Assembly: GCA_003994795.1 (NCBI GenBank)
Contig: AP018269.1
Location: 4,737,677-4,801,676 of the forward strand
Length of the DNA stretch: 64,000 nt
DNA from: Cylindrospermum sp. NIES-4074
Lineage (GTDB): Bacteria > Cyanobacteriota > Cyanobacteriia > Cyanobacteriales > Nostocaceae
Reading direction: 5' to 3'
Shown here: piece by piece, positions 53,710 to 63,488 of the stretch
Numbering within the stretch: position 1 is the first letter of the stretch
How the letters are laid out: each line of letters opens with the position of its first letter
The notes under the pieces: generated by a model
Databases searched by the model: none
The model's input: only the letters and a program-made list of their open reading frames with translations
Told to the model about the DNA's origin: nothing
Program-made: the position numbers and the translations under genes

Positions 53710-53924
53710 AGAGGAGAAAAATAGGGGTGTAGGGTGTGGGGTGTGGGGTGTAGGGGAAAGGAGGAAGGGGTATAAGGGTGTGGGAGAGCCGTCCTTGTAG
53801 CGTTCAAGAGGGCATAACCCTTATTGAAATGTACAGAGCAATTGAATAATAAATTAATTAAAAATGTATAACCTACAACCCCTACACCCTACACCCTACA
53901 CCCCACACCCCTATTCTCTGACCA
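53710..53924. repeat. GGGTGTAGGG / ACACCCTACACCC repeats
   Basis: GTAGGGTGTGGGGTGTGGGG at 53730-53756 and CCCTACACCCTACACCCCAC at ~53879-53908 are inverted with respect to each other, enclosing ~120 bp between the permease and the hybrid kinase. Heptamer-type tandem repeats of this sort are common in Nostoc. Confidence 0.75.
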
Positions 53925-56900
53925 TTAATTTTTTTTCCCAGTCAATTTTACGACGGCGGCAACTAATTCAGAAGGTTCTGCTGGTTTGGTGATGTGCATT
54001 TGAAAACCTGCGGTGATTGCTTGTTGCTGGTTATATTCTCCTGCATAGGCAGTGAGTGCGATCGCCGGAATGTTTCCCCCTTTTTCTGGTGGACAGGTTC
54101 TAATTTGCCGCATCAGGGTATAACCATCCATGTCTGGCATCCCAATATCACTCAATAACATATCTGGCTGATATTCGGGCAGGGTTTGCAGTGCTTCAAT
54201 TGCTGATGATACACCAATTACCTTTGCACCCTCTTCTTCTAGCAGAAAGCTGATCAAGTTCCGTGAATCAAGCTCATCATCAACAACTAGAATTTTGATT
54301 CCTTGCAGATTGCCTAAATCTGCTTCAACTTCTACCTCTGGCTGGTCATCTGAGGCAGTTTGTTTTGTATGTAAGAGTGGCAGTTTGACTGTAAATATTG
54401 TTCCTTGTTCTTCCCCTGGACTTTCTGCTAAGATTGTGCCGCCGTGGAGTTCTACCAACTGTTTGGCGATCGCTAATCCCAATCCGAGTCCACCAAATTT
54501 TCTGGTAGTAGCGCTATCCTCTTGCCGGAAGTAATCAAATATATAAGGTAAAAAGTTAGGTTTAATCCCTTTACCTGTATCACTGACTTGGATTTGTGCA
54601 TAGGAACCAACCAGCTCTAGCTGAATTTGCACTTTCCCGCCAGGAGGCGTAAACTTGACAGCGTTGGAGAGTAAATTCCAAACAATTTGCTGTAAGCGAT
54701 TGGCATCACCCATCACTAAGAAGCTGGAATCGACAGATTCAGAATTCGCTGAGGATAATTGCAAAAATTGCAAATCGATGGTTTTAGCTTCTGCTGCTAA
54801 ATTGATTGTTTCTAGTGCAGCCTCAATTGTTGAGACTAAACTTACCGTATTCACATTTAATGTCAGTTTGCCTTGAATAATCCGCGAAACATCCAGCAAG
54901 TCTTCAACTAATTGGGCTTGTAATTTGGCGTTGCGCTCAATCGTGGCTAAAGCTTCCACGGTCTTTAATTCGTCAAATTTACGCTTTTGCAATAGCTTTG
55001 ACCAACCAAGAATGGGGTTGAGTGGGGAGCGTAATTCATGGGAAAGTATAGCGAGAAACTCATCTTTAATGCAGTTTGCCTCTTCAGCTTGTTTCCGTGC
55101 CCATTGTTCAGCCGCATATAATCGGGAATTTTCCAGGGCTACAGATGCCAACTGCGCTAACTGCACAATCATTGCTTCGTCTTCTTCTGTAAACTCACCC
55201 TCGTATTTATCAGATAACTGAATTAGTCCCATGTTGCGACCATCCCGGCCTAGCATGGGTGCAACCAGCCAACCCCGCATCGGCGGGTGATTGCGGGCTT
55301 CTTTGCCAAAACCTTGCCAACGGGGATGGGCTTCGAGTTCAGCTTGAGTCATGCGTACAGGGCGATTCATCTGGCAGACTAAGGCATAGATGCCTGAGCC
55401 ATCTGGCTGTTCAGCATAACCTTGCCAAGCAGCATATTTATCTGACAGTGAAACCGAATGAATTGCTTTTGCCCAGTTATGTTCAACTGTGATACTGGTG
55501 AGTGATTGGTGTGCGCCCACAATTACCCGTGCTTGCTGTGTAATCAATCGTAGGACTTCTTCAATAGAGAGTAAGGAATTAATTGCCAATGCTGCCTCGG
55601 TTAAACCGTGGAGTTGTCTGGTATGTTGGCGCGATCGCACTAGCATTTGTTCTCGTTCAGCATCTGCCTGTTTGCGCTTGGTAATATCAAGACATGAGCC
55701 GATATAACCCAGAAAATTACCTTCTGATGTGAAACGTGGTATCCCAACATCCAAAACCCAACGATACTCGCCATCAAACCGTTGCAGCCGATACTCAATT
55801 CTAAATTCTTGCCGGGCATCAAAAGCGTTGATATAGGAGTCTAAACAGGACTGTAAATCATCAGGATGGACTCCTTGTAACCAACCATGACCAATTTCTT
55901 GCGCCATCGTCCGTCCCCTAAACTCCAGCCAAGGTTTATTTAAATAGTAACAGCGCTTATCAGCATCAGACATCCAAATCAGGGTGGGGGATGTATCTGC
56001 CATGTGCCGAAATAGCTCCTCACTTGCCCTTAATGCTGCTTCTACTTGTTTGCGTTCAGTTACATCTAGCAATTGGGAAAGGATGAGTCTCTTGCCTGAT
56101 GCATCCAATAAAGTCGAGTTATACCACTCGCAATGTATAACAGAACCATTCTTGGTATAGTTGCGGTTATGGCAAACCAGTTGAGTTTGACTACCTTTGA
56201 TTAACCGTTGAGTTACTTCATTAACTGCTGCTTCATCTTCTGGATAAACAAACTGCCAATCACTAAACTTTTTGCCAATCATTTCCTCAGCTTGCCAGCC
56301 AAAAATTCCTTCAGCTTTCTGTGACCAGTGAGATATGCGAAATTCCTGATCCCATTCAATAGCTGCCAATGGGGAGTTTTCCATATACAGATTGAGCTTG
56401 AGCATGGCATTTTGTAATGACTGCTCTATCTGTTTGCGCTCAGTGATATCGATGTCTATCCCTGCCATGCGTACAGGTCTACCTGTTTCATCGTCAAATA
56501 CCTGACCTTTACTAGCAGACCAGCGAATTCTGCCATCAGGAAAGACTACTCGAAATTCAATGTCATAATCTGCTTTGTAGTTGATGCTGCGAGCGATCGC
56601 ATCTAGAACACGCTCCCGGTCGTCTGGGTGTAGTCTCTCCACAAAGGTTTGATAACGACCATCAAAACTTTCTGGTTCAAGGCCAAACATCCCCACTAAG
56701 TTTCCAGACCAAGCGATTTGGTTGGTGATGATATTCCATTCCCAAGTCCCTATACCTGCGGCTAGCAGTGCTGCCTGCCATTGTTGCTCACTAGGCTGTA
56801 CGATTTCCCTAGATTGGCGTTGGCATAGCCCGCCGTAGCCATCGCTGACAAGTTTTTGCTTTGTAATATCAGTAAATCTTAATACAATTGCATAAGGCGT

Positions 56901-57320
56901 CGTTTCCCTAGCCCGAAATAAAGGCTGGGAATTTATCAACAGCCAAATTAACTCACCATTCGGTTTATATAAACCAAAAACAATATGAGAACAGGGCTTA
57001 CCTGTATTCCAAGTAACTATAACTGGGTGGTTTTGGGCATTCCAAGGTGAGCCATCTTCCTGAACAACTCGCCAGGAGGAATCAAGGCAAGTCCATCCCT
57101 GCATTTGCTCAACGGTAAGACCGAGAATGTTCTCGGCGCTGGCATTACAGGCTTGTATGCTGCCATCAGCAGTCTGAAGTACCATTCCCTCTTCTACAGT
57201 AGCGATCGCCGAATAATACATTTGTCTACTGCCATCGGGTACATTGTTTAATTGATTTTCAGTCAGATGATAATCGGACTTTTCCTGCTCTTGCATCTTG
57301 TTAGGTTCAATAAACTCCAT
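53925..57320 (-). CDS. Hybrid sensor histidine kinase/response regulator (multi-PAS, GAF)
   Basis: A 1131-aa cytoplasmic hybrid kinase: four PAS domains (~35-155, 185-300, 305-425, 430-550), the later ones ending in DITERKQ/DITKRKQ-type linkers; a GAF domain (~570-735) with VAPMLGRDGRNMGLIQLSDK; HisKA with H-box FLAILSHELRSPLNPILG; HATPase_c with SDTGKGI and FGGLGLGLAIAKQLV; and a C-terminal receiver (~1000-1125) with VVDDE, phospho-acceptor Asp in LLSDIGMPDMDG, and Lys in HITKPAE. It likely signals through a phosphotransfer partner; no ligand can be named. Confidence 0.93.
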   Translation of the reverse strand: MEFIEPNKMQEQEKSDYHLTENQLNNVPDGSRQMYYSAIATVEEGMVLQTADGSIQACNASAENILGLTVEQMQGWTCLDSSWRVVQEDGSPWNAQNHPVIVTWNTGKPCSHIVFGLYKPNGELIWLLINSQPLFRARETTPYAIVLRFTDITKQKLVSDGYGGLCQRQSREIVQPSEQQWQAALLAAGIGTWEWNIITNQIAWSGNLVGMFGLEPESFDGRYQTFVERLHPDDRERVLDAIARSINYKADYDIEFRVVFPDGRIRWSASKGQVFDDETGRPVRMAGIDIDITERKQIEQSLQNAMLKLNLYMENSPLAAIEWDQEFRISHWSQKAEGIFGWQAEEMIGKKFSDWQFVYPEDEAAVNEVTQRLIKGSQTQLVCHNRNYTKNGSVIHCEWYNSTLLDASGKRLILSQLLDVTERKQVEAALRASEELFRHMADTSPTLIWMSDADKRCYYLNKPWLEFRGRTMAQEIGHGWLQGVHPDDLQSCLDSYINAFDARQEFRIEYRLQRFDGEYRWVLDVGIPRFTSEGNFLGYIGSCLDITKRKQADAEREQMLVRSRQHTRQLHGLTEAALAINSLLSIEEVLRLITQQARVIVGAHQSLTSITVEHNWAKAIHSVSLSDKYAAWQGYAEQPDGSGIYALVCQMNRPVRMTQAELEAHPRWQGFGKEARNHPPMRGWLVAPMLGRDGRNMGLIQLSDKYEGEFTEEDEAMIVQLAQLASVALENSRLYAAEQWARKQAEEANCIKDEFLAILSHELRSPLNPILGWSKLLQKRKFDELKTVEALATIERNAKLQAQLVEDLLDVSRIIQGKLTLNVNTVSLVSTIEAALETINLAAEAKTIDLQFLQLSSANSESVDSSFLVMGDANRLQQIVWNLLSNAVKFTPPGGKVQIQLELVGSYAQIQVSDTGKGIKPNFLPYIFDYFRQEDSATTRKFGGLGLGLAIAKQLVELHGGTILAESPGEEQGTIFTVKLPLLHTKQTASDDQPEVEVEADLGNLQGIKILVVDDELDSRNLISFLLEEEGAKVIGVSSAIEALQTLPEYQPDMLLSDIGMPDMDGYTLMRQIRTCPPEKGGNIPAIALTAYAGEYNQQQAITAGFQMHITKPAEPSELVAAVVKLTGKKN

Positions 57321-58097
57321 AGGAATTTCTTGCCCAAGAAATTAGCATTGTTCCCTTCGGCAATCTTTAGTTACTAGGTTTTGTCCTGTAATAAGGACGT
57401 AATTTTTACAAAATATGATGGGAAGCTGAAAATACCATCAGCTACGCCCAAAAAGAAATTTAACATTATTTTTGGGTGTAGCAACCTTCAGAGGTACGAT
57501 GAAACAAAAATACAATCCCCCATGTTATTTAATTTATCTACACAAGCAAATCATCCTCCCAAGGATAGGTTTTTCAAAACAATACTTTTGATACCTAATA
57601 GCTTTTTGAGATAGTTTGATTTCTTCCTAAAAAAGTTCATCATTACCCAAATCCCGACTATTAAAGCATACTAGCACGTCTATGCTGTTTACAACAGACG
57701 TAATACCCATTAGGGATTGACTTATTTTATTCACGGGTTTATTAACAATTATAGGAGCAATTACTCCTAATTAGCTAACCTGTTACCCTTTTAATTTACA
57801 TATATTTAATGGACAGGATGCCCACCATGATTACATTCCTGCCTTTTGAATTTTAAACTATGAATAGTGAATTACTTAGGAATTTTGAGACTGATAAAAT
57901 TATCAATATTTCTTGACTTATGTCAGCACTTTTTGGTTTAAAGCTCACTTAAAAGCCCAAATTTTCATATTCTTAACCATTTTTTAGGAATTTTTTAGTA
58001 TGATTGACTTAGCTTATCGACATTTAAGGTGTAATTTCAATATACAGTAAGTCTGACAATCAACCTTTAAGCTAAATTACACTTTGAGGTGAATACC
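57321..58097. other. Long AT-rich spacer
   Basis: About 780 bp without a convincing gene; a 77-codon frame at 57381 has no protein-like features. AACGTCTATGCTGTTT/AACAGACGT near 57676-57701 can form a small hairpin. Just before the pentapeptide pseudogene AGGTGTAATTT (58029) and AAATTACACTTT (58074) are inverted repeats that may mark its promoter or leader. Confidence 0.5.
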
Positions 58098-58406
58098 ATG
58101 AGAAATTCTGCTGACAAACAGGAATTGTTATTAAGTCAAATTACTGATAATTATTTGCAGCAACATAATTTCTGTGGATGTGACTTAAACAGAATCGATT
58201 TAAGTGGTATTAACTTAAGGGGAGCAAATCTTACAGGAGCCAATTTAATTTATGCAGACCTCAAATAGGCAAATTTAACCAAGGCTAATTTGACTGAAGC
58301 CAATCTGGCACAGACAAAATTGCCCTGTGTAAAGTTACAAGACGCAATCATCCCTCATGGCACAATTGGACAACCACAAATAGTATTTAACTTAGAGGTT
58401 ATTTGA
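58098..58406 (+). pseudogene. Pentapeptide-repeat gene with an in-frame TAG
   Basis: ATG at 58098 opens a frame encoding a 30-residue lead (MRNSADKQELLLSQITDNYL) and A(N/D)LxG-type pentapeptides (LSGINLRGANLTGANLIYADLK). TAG at 58266-58268 (codon 57) interrupts it. The same frame continues ANLTKANLTEANLAQTKL and ends at TGA 58404-58406. A single nonsense change explains the break. The first 56 codons could still make a short protein. Confidence 0.8.
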
Positions 58407-58417
58407 AAAGTATCAAA

Positions 58418-58540
58418 ATTGATCGAGATCCCCCCTTGCCCCCCTTAAAAAGGGGGGTAAAACTTCTTAAAGTCCCCCTTTTTAAGGGGGATTTAGGGGG
58501 ATCTGCTGGTGCTTAATACACCACCAAAAACTTTTCAAAC
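58418..58540. repeat. C-rich/G-rich palindromic repeat
   Basis: GATCCCCCCTTGCCCCCCTT pairs with AAGGGGGATTTAGGGGGATC across ~75 bp, with an inner AAAAAGGGGGG/CCCCCTTTTT stem. It is a well-known type of long hairpin repeat in Nostoc genomes, between the pentapeptide pseudogene and fraE. Confidence 0.8.
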
Positions 58541-58611
58541 ATCCTCTTAAGTTGCTAGTTATCTAGTTAGGGCTGGTAATGGCTAATGGATGATAGTTTT
58601 TTCTCTTCCCC

Positions 58612-58664
58612 AATTACCAATTACCAATTACCAATTACCAATTACCAATTACCAATTACCCATT
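58612..58664. repeat. Heptanucleotide tandem repeat (CCAATTA)
   Basis: About seven head-to-tail copies of CCAATTA, an STRR-type short tandem repeat of cyanobacteria. It is non-coding; copy number should vary. Confidence 0.9.
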
Positions 58665-58738
58665 CCAGGGACTACAGCCGCCTAACTAGCAACTTAGGTT
58701 ATTTATTTAAGTCGTTAGGGTTTTCTAACGACTAATAA

Positions 58739-59518
58739 TCAAAATTCTCGTTGGGAAAAGATGAAAATAGCAACCGCTAACAACATCACACTGTACAACA
58801 AGCCATAGCCAGCATTGGTAAACAGTGCAATGAGTTCAGGTAGTGCTTGCAGACCATAAACGGCATCATTTTTTAGATCTAATCGAGATAAATTTGGCAA
58901 TATGAGATACAACCCTTGAGTAAGGGTTTCTATGCTAGAACTGCGACTCAGACGACCAAGTTGGATTAAATCTGGTGTAATATTCCCTATTAAATACACG
59001 CCAAATGTTAAAGCGGTCGCCAACAGGGAAGCTGTAAAAACACTTAATGTAATAGCCAGAGCAGCCATTAAAGACAACTGCAAAAATAAAAAAATCACCG
59101 CAATTAGAATACTCGCAGTAGGATGAGAAAATTTGCCAAGTTGTAAAAATGCTAGATAAATCGCCGTCATTGCCGCAATCAGTATAGCCAGCACTGCGGA
59201 TAAACCCAAATACTTACTGATGATAAATTCAGTCCGGCTAATAGGTTTGGCAATTAATACCAAAATAGTACGTTTTTCAATTTCCTTATTAACCAACCCT
59301 GTACCCACAAATAAAACCACAATTAAGCCGATCGCATTCATCGCCGCCAAACCAAAGTCTAAAAACATCTTGTTTGCGGTCGTATTGGAAAATTCCGGTA
59401 TTAAGCGGATAACAACAGCAAGTATCAGCACATAAAATCCGATAATGTACAGGATGCGATCGCGGATCACTTCCTGAAACACATTCTTGGCCATCACAAA
59501 AATTCTGCCTACATTCAT
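58739..59518 (-). CDS. fraE: FraE, ABC-2 type permease for filament integrity
   Basis: A 259-aa membrane protein with about six helices and ABC-2 permease features (MNVGRIFVMAKNVFQEVIRDRILYIIGF, VLFVGTGLVNKEIEKRTILVLIAKPISRTEFIISKYLG). Its position as third gene of a fraC-fraD-fraE run supports the name; in Anabaena FraE is needed for filament integrity and heterocyst function. The ATG at 59518 is used; an upstream Met at 59548 lies inside a dispersed repeat. No ATPase gene is adjacent. The gap to fraD (308 bp from this start) is filled by a repeat. Confidence 0.85.
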   Translation of the reverse strand: MNVGRIFVMAKNVFQEVIRDRILYIIGFYVLILAVVIRLIPEFSNTTANKMFLDFGLAAMNAIGLIVVLFVGTGLVNKEIEKRTILVLIAKPISRTEFIISKYLGLSAVLAILIAAMTAIYLAFLQLGKFSHPTASILIAVIFLFLQLSLMAALAITLSVFTASLLATALTFGVYLIGNITPDLIQLGRLSRSSSIETLTQGLYLILPNLSRLDLKNDAVYGLQALPELIALFTNAGYGLLYSVMLLAVAIFIFSQREF

Positions 59519-59526
59519 TGCGGTTT

Positions 59527-59738
59527 GGTCATTGGTCAAATAGGTCAAACAATTTTGGATTTTAGATTTTAGTGAGGCAGCGCGGTCTTGGGGGTTTCCC
59601 CCATGAGCGACTGCCGAACCCGAAGGGATTTTAGATTGACCCCAGGAATCAAGTCAGGGGCTTATCACCCTTTTTAAATTTTGAATCTTGAATCCAAAAT
59701 CCAAAATTTAAAATCTAAAATTCGGTCATTGGTCATTG
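59527..59738. repeat. Dispersed palindromic repeat, copy 2, with a nested insert
   Basis: The same repeat as 49082-49240. Here a ~57-bp block (TGAGGCAGCGCGGTCTTGGG to CCGAACCCGAAGGG, with GGGGGTTTCCCCC palindrome) interrupts the GATTTTAG run. It separates fraD from fraE. Confidence 0.8.
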
Positions 59739-59826
59739 AAGGAGGGAACAGGGAACTCTTAACAGGCAAGAGGTAAGAGGCAATAAGTAATTATCCCCCA
59801 CACTCCCCACACTCCCCACACTCCCC

Positions 59827-60831
59827 CTACGGCGCTGGGGGTGCACCGGGAACCAGTTTACTAAAGCGATCGCAGACAATTTCTGCAACTGCACTTTCAC
59901 TGTCCGGTTTGTTAGAGGCTGTAACTGGTGTAATCCGACAAGATTTCTTGAGGTAATACCCGCGTGGGTTTAAACTCGGCCCTGTCCAAATACTGAGGAT
60001 ATCTAATCTATACCCAGATTTTTCACTGACTACACGCGGTTCAACACGCCATAGTTTTCGCTCATCATATTTGGTCAGGTTTTTTTCGATTACTCTTTTA
60101 CCCAAACTGCCTACTCGTTGGTTTGCCTCTAGTAACCATTTCTCGACTTCTGACCAAGGTCTTTCAACTATTTGTTCTTCCACTAGTGGCTGAAGTCTAT
60201 CTAGAATTCCAGCACCGTTTTCGGGTTTCTTAGTTTTTTCTTCTACTCTGATCACAAAGGCACTACGTTTGAAATCATCTGCTAGCAAACTGGGAAATTC
60301 TTTTAACCAATTATCGATAACAAAGTAAAACTGAATCCAGCAACTTAGCAACATAGAACAAGCAACCAAAATGATGAGCTTTTGGCGGTCTTGTACTTTA
60401 GGGATTTGAGCTTTAGCTTCTGTTCCAGTTCCTTCAAAAAATTCTGGTACTATTGTAAGTAATGCAGAAACCGTTGGCCACAGAACGATTGTTCTAGGTG
60501 TAACAATATCCACCTGATGTCCAAAGGCAAATACACTCACTAAGAATCCAGTTATGACTGCGCCAACTGGCATAAAAGTACCAGGAACTCTTACAGGATC
60601 ATCTGTGGTATACCAAGCTGTACCAGCTATGAGAAATAACCAACCGCACAACGCAATGATATCTTTTATATAACCTGTAGCAAAATATGAGATTACCCAA
60701 GAAAAAATACTCAAATAAATTAATGTTTGCCAGGAGTAAGCCTTGCTAGGCGTGAATGTTTTCTGTATTCCTTTGATAATATCTTCAACAAATTTGAATA
60801 CGCCAAATAAATCTTTAAACAATGTGTCCAT
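59827..60831 (-). CDS. fraD: FraD septal-junction protein (DUF5357)
   Basis: A 334-aa protein with five hydrophobic segments in residues ~35-180 (TLIYLSIFSWVISYFATGYI, ALCGWLFLIAGTAWY and others) and a soluble C-terminal half (~185-334) that should face the periplasm. This matches Anabaena FraD (about 343 aa, five helices), a component of the septal junction plug. It lies directly after fraC on the same strand (63-bp gap). Confidence 0.87.
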   Translation of the reverse strand: MDTLFKDLFGVFKFVEDIIKGIQKTFTPSKAYSWQTLIYLSIFSWVISYFATGYIKDIIALCGWLFLIAGTAWYTTDDPVRVPGTFMPVGAVITGFLVSVFAFGHQVDIVTPRTIVLWPTVSALLTIVPEFFEGTGTEAKAQIPKVQDRQKLIILVACSMLLSCWIQFYFVIDNWLKEFPSLLADDFKRSAFVIRVEEKTKKPENGAGILDRLQPLVEEQIVERPWSEVEKWLLEANQRVGSLGKRVIEKNLTKYDERKLWRVEPRVVSEKSGYRLDILSIWTGPSLNPRGYYLKKSCRITPVTASNKPDSESAVAEIVCDRFSKLVPGAPPAP

Positions 60832-60894
60832 TTTTTTACCTCTAACTGATTAATTCATGAATACTCATCCTGTAACCTGCTCAATTAAATTACC

Positions 60895-61437
60895 TCACCT
60901 ATTGCCGCGAATCAACAAAATTAAAGTAATTGCAGTATAGCTGAGGGAATTGGCTATTAAAGTAGTAGTGATTAAACTTGTATTGTGCAACTTGGCTATG
61001 CTCACACGACGCCATCTGTTTCTCGGAGATATTTCTGCTGGTTCCTCTACTTTTTTGCCTATTTCATCTAAGCTGATTAAAAAAAGTTTTAGTAGCAGAA
61101 ATTTCATTAAGAAAGTGGCAAAGAAAATTAAAAAGGCAGCTAAAACAACATAGGTATATATACGAGAGGATTTAAAATTATTAAAAAACACATAATTAAT
61201 TAATTCTGATCTCACTTGCACTGGCAATAGTGGCTCGATGATGAAAAATATAATCCAACCAATGACGCTGGAGAAGACATTGATGGCAATGGCATAAAAA
61301 ATACTGGTTTTTTTGTCAAATTTGAGCCACCAATGAAGAACATAGGCTTCTATGGGAATGGCAACCAGTAAAAATAAAAAGTCAAATAAAACTGCGCCAA
61401 TGGGCAAAATTTTGGGAAATGAAAAATCTTCAAGCAT
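60895..61437 (-). CDS. fraC: FraC filament-integrity membrane protein
   Basis: A 180-aa protein from the ATG at 61437 ([20 protein letters not shown]), with four or so helices ([70 protein letters not shown]). The length equals the 179 residues I recall for Anabaena FraC. The frame opens at 61557 but the extra codons are not FraC-like. fraC, fraD and fraE keep the order of Anabaena, where the products form septal junctions between cells and are needed for diazotrophic growth. Confidence 0.85.
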   Translation of the reverse strand: MLEDFSFPKILPIGAVLFDFLFLLVAIPIEAYVLHWWLKFDKKTSIFYAIAINVFSSVIGWIIFFIIEPLLPVQVRSELINYVFFNNFKSSRIYTYVVLAAFLIFFATFLMKFLLLKLFLISLDEIGKKVEEPAEISPRNRWRRVSIAKLHNTSLITTTLIANSLSYTAITLILLIRGNR

Positions 61438-61766
61438 AAAAAGACAGCAGTAAGGGTTGGCTGTAGAGAGTATAACTGGGATAGTACGGGTGATGGGGGC
61501 AATTATCTCATTGATCTTGGCTTTTACAAGCTTGATGTGCCAGTATAAGCAAATCAAAATTCCCTATTCAAAAAGCAAAATGCTACAACCCAGTATTGGC
61601 AAGCATCCTAGCTGATTACTCTGTGCAAATTAAACCTGGGATAGCTTATTTATATTTAGTTTTTTAATACATTTGGCTGGTGCTGATACGGAGGCACTAA
61701 TACACGAGGCTTTGTGGCTAGCTTTCTTGTAAGATAAAGGACTGGCACGTTACAGCTATTCGAGAG

Positions 61767-62903
61767 ATGACAAGGAACGGTATCGGTATTCGCACGGCGC
61801 AAGTGCGTCCTGAACGGCTCACTGGTCAAATTCACGTCTATGATGGCGCGGGGAAAGGTAAGTCCCAAGCGGCTTTAGGGGTGGTTTTGCGCTCGATTGG
61901 CTTGGGAATAAATGCACCGAGCAATTCTAACCGCGTTTTACTGCTGCGGTTTTTGAAGGGGCCGGAACGCGATTATGATGAGGATGGGGCGATCGCCGCT
62001 TTGCAGCGAGGATTCCCTCATTTAATTGATCAAGTTCGCACGGGGAGAGCAGAATTTTTCACCTCAGAGCAAATCACCCCCTTTGACCAATTAGAAGCAG
62101 CAAGGGGTTGGGATGTCGCCAAAGGTGCGATCGCTTCTGGATTATATTCAGTTGTGGTTTTAGATGAAATTAACCCCGTCCTGGACTTGGGTTTGCTCCC
62201 TGTAGATGAGGTGGTGCGGACTTTAAAATCCAAACCCCAAGATTTGGAAATTATCGCCACCGGACGCGCAGCACCGCAAAAGTTGCTGGATATTGCGGAT
62301 TTGCATTCAGAAATGAAACCCCAGCACCATCCCACAGCCAAGGAGCTGTTAATTGAGGGGATAGAAATTTATACTGGTGCGGGAAAAGGCAAGTCTACTA
62401 GCGCTTTGGGTAAAGCCTTAAAAGCTATTGGTAGGGGAATCAATCACCCTGGTTCTACCCGTGTGTTGATTATGCAGTGGCTCAAAGGCGGCACCGGCTA
62501 CACTGAAGATGCAGCGATCGCCGCTTTGCAGCAATCTTATCCAGAAGTGGTTGATCATCAACGTTGTGGACGAGATGCGATCGTGTGGCGCAATTCCCGC
62601 CAAGAATTAGACTATGTAGAAGCTGAGAGGGGTTGGGAAATTGCCAAAACGGCGATCGCATCTGGAGTCTATAAAACCATCATTCTTGACGAACTTAATC
62701 CCACCGTAGACTTAGAACTACTCCCTGTAGAACCAATTCTCCAAGCATTGCTCCGCAAACCCCGCGACACAGAAATTATCATCACTGGACGCTGCCAAAA
62801 TCAACCCGCATATTTTGACTTAGCCAGCATTCACTCTGAAGTATATTGCCATAAACACTATGCTAATCAAGGTGTAGAACCTAAACGCGGGGTAGATTTT
62901 TAA
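61767..62903 (+). CDS. Tandem CobO/BtuR-like P-loop ATPase
   Basis: A 378-aa protein with two copies of the ATP:corrinoid adenosyltransferase CobO fold. Copy 1 (~22-185) has YDGAGKGKSQAALG, VVLDEINPVLDLGLL and EIIATGRAAP; copy 2 (~200-360) has YTGAGKGKSTSALG, IILDELNPTVDLELL and EIIITGRC. Both keep the CobO-type P-loop GAGKGKS/T. CobO enzymes are normally single-domain; this duplicated form is known only from cyanobacteria as far as I recall. The function may be cobalamin adenosylation, unproven. No other cob gene is adjacent. Confidence 0.87.
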   Translation: MTRNGIGIRTAQVRPERLTGQIHVYDGAGKGKSQAALGVVLRSIGLGINAPSNSNRVLLLRFLKGPERDYDEDGAIAALQRGFPHLIDQVRTGRAEFFTSEQITPFDQLEAARGWDVAKGAIASGLYSVVVLDEINPVLDLGLLPVDEVVRTLKSKPQDLEIIATGRAAPQKLLDIADLHSEMKPQHHPTAKELLIEGIEIYTGAGKGKSTSALGKALKAIGRGINHPGSTRVLIMQWLKGGTGYTEDAAIAALQQSYPEVVDHQRCGRDAIVWRNSRQELDYVEAERGWEIAKTAIASGVYKTIILDELNPTVDLELLPVEPILQALLRKPRDTEIIITGRCQNQPAYFDLASIHSEVYCHKHYANQGVEPKRGVDF

Positions 62904-62938
62904 ATTTGTCAGTAGCAAATCAGAAATAAAGGACAACT

Positions 62939-63067
62939 ATGGACACTAGCACACTGGACTTGCTGACAGGGGTAATTGCGATCGCTATTCTCATAGGTGG
63001 GATGGTAATGATGTTCACTACCGTCTTCACCACCAAATTCAACACCAAAAAAGGCGCTAAGAAATAG
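62939..63067 (+). CDS. 42-aa single-helix membrane protein
   Basis: MDTSTLDLLTGVIAIAILIG begins a hydrophobic helix (VIAIAILIGGMVMMFTTVF) and the C terminus is basic (TKFNTKKGAKK). ATG at 62939 with AAAGGA 5 nt upstream. It resembles the small subunits of photosynthetic complexes in size and layout but I cannot assign it. Confidence 0.7.
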   Translation: MDTSTLDLLTGVIAIAILIGGMVMMFTTVFTTKFNTKKGAKK

Positions 63068-63143
63068 AGATTTGGTTTTTTCAAGTCGGCTTCAGCCGGC
63101 TTCAGCTATGAGACTCAGAATTCATTCTGAGGCGGATTTGTGG

Positions 63144-63205
63144 GTAATGCAAATATTTCGCATTGACAACTGCGAAAATAAAAAGGCGATGGCTTTTATG
63201 TTGAG
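63144..63205. repeat. 62-bp direct repeat, copy 1
   Basis: Starts GTAATGCAAATATTTCGCAT, ends GGCTTTTATGTTGAG. The second copy at 63321-63382 is identical by eye. Confidence 0.85.
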
Positions 63206-63320
63206 TTATTGAATGCCAATTTTTGTAGGGTGGGCAATGCTTTTATTGCCATGAAACCCCGATTCTTGCGTCACGGGCATTGCCCACCTTTGGGTTAATT
63301 AAAAATGGTGCAAGATATCA

Positions 63321-63382
63321 GTAATGCAAATATTTCGCATTGACAACTGCGAAAATAAAAAGGCGATGGCTTTTATGTTGAG
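63321..63382. repeat. 62-bp direct repeat, copy 2
   Basis: Same sequence as 63144-63205; start to start 177 bp apart, with a palindromic GGTGGGCAATGC unit in between. Confidence 0.85.
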
Positions 63383-63488
63383 CATAAAATCCTCAACCCG
63401 AATTTTACCAGTGCAGCCTAACCGCCTGGGAATGAATTCCCAGACTAATAGCGAAAGTCGGCTTAAGCCGACTACAAAATTCTTATCT

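Larger units (their letters stand above)
63068..63488. other. Spacer with duplicated 62-bp repeat
   Basis: It holds two perfect or near-perfect direct repeats (63144-63205 and 63321-63382) and a GGTGGGCAATGC/GGGCATTGCCCACC palindrome at ~63226-63288 between them. No gene was seen. Confidence 0.6.

Noticed and set aside
57381-57614. 77-codon plus frame
   Set aside because: No ribosome site and no protein-like composition in an AT-rich spacer.
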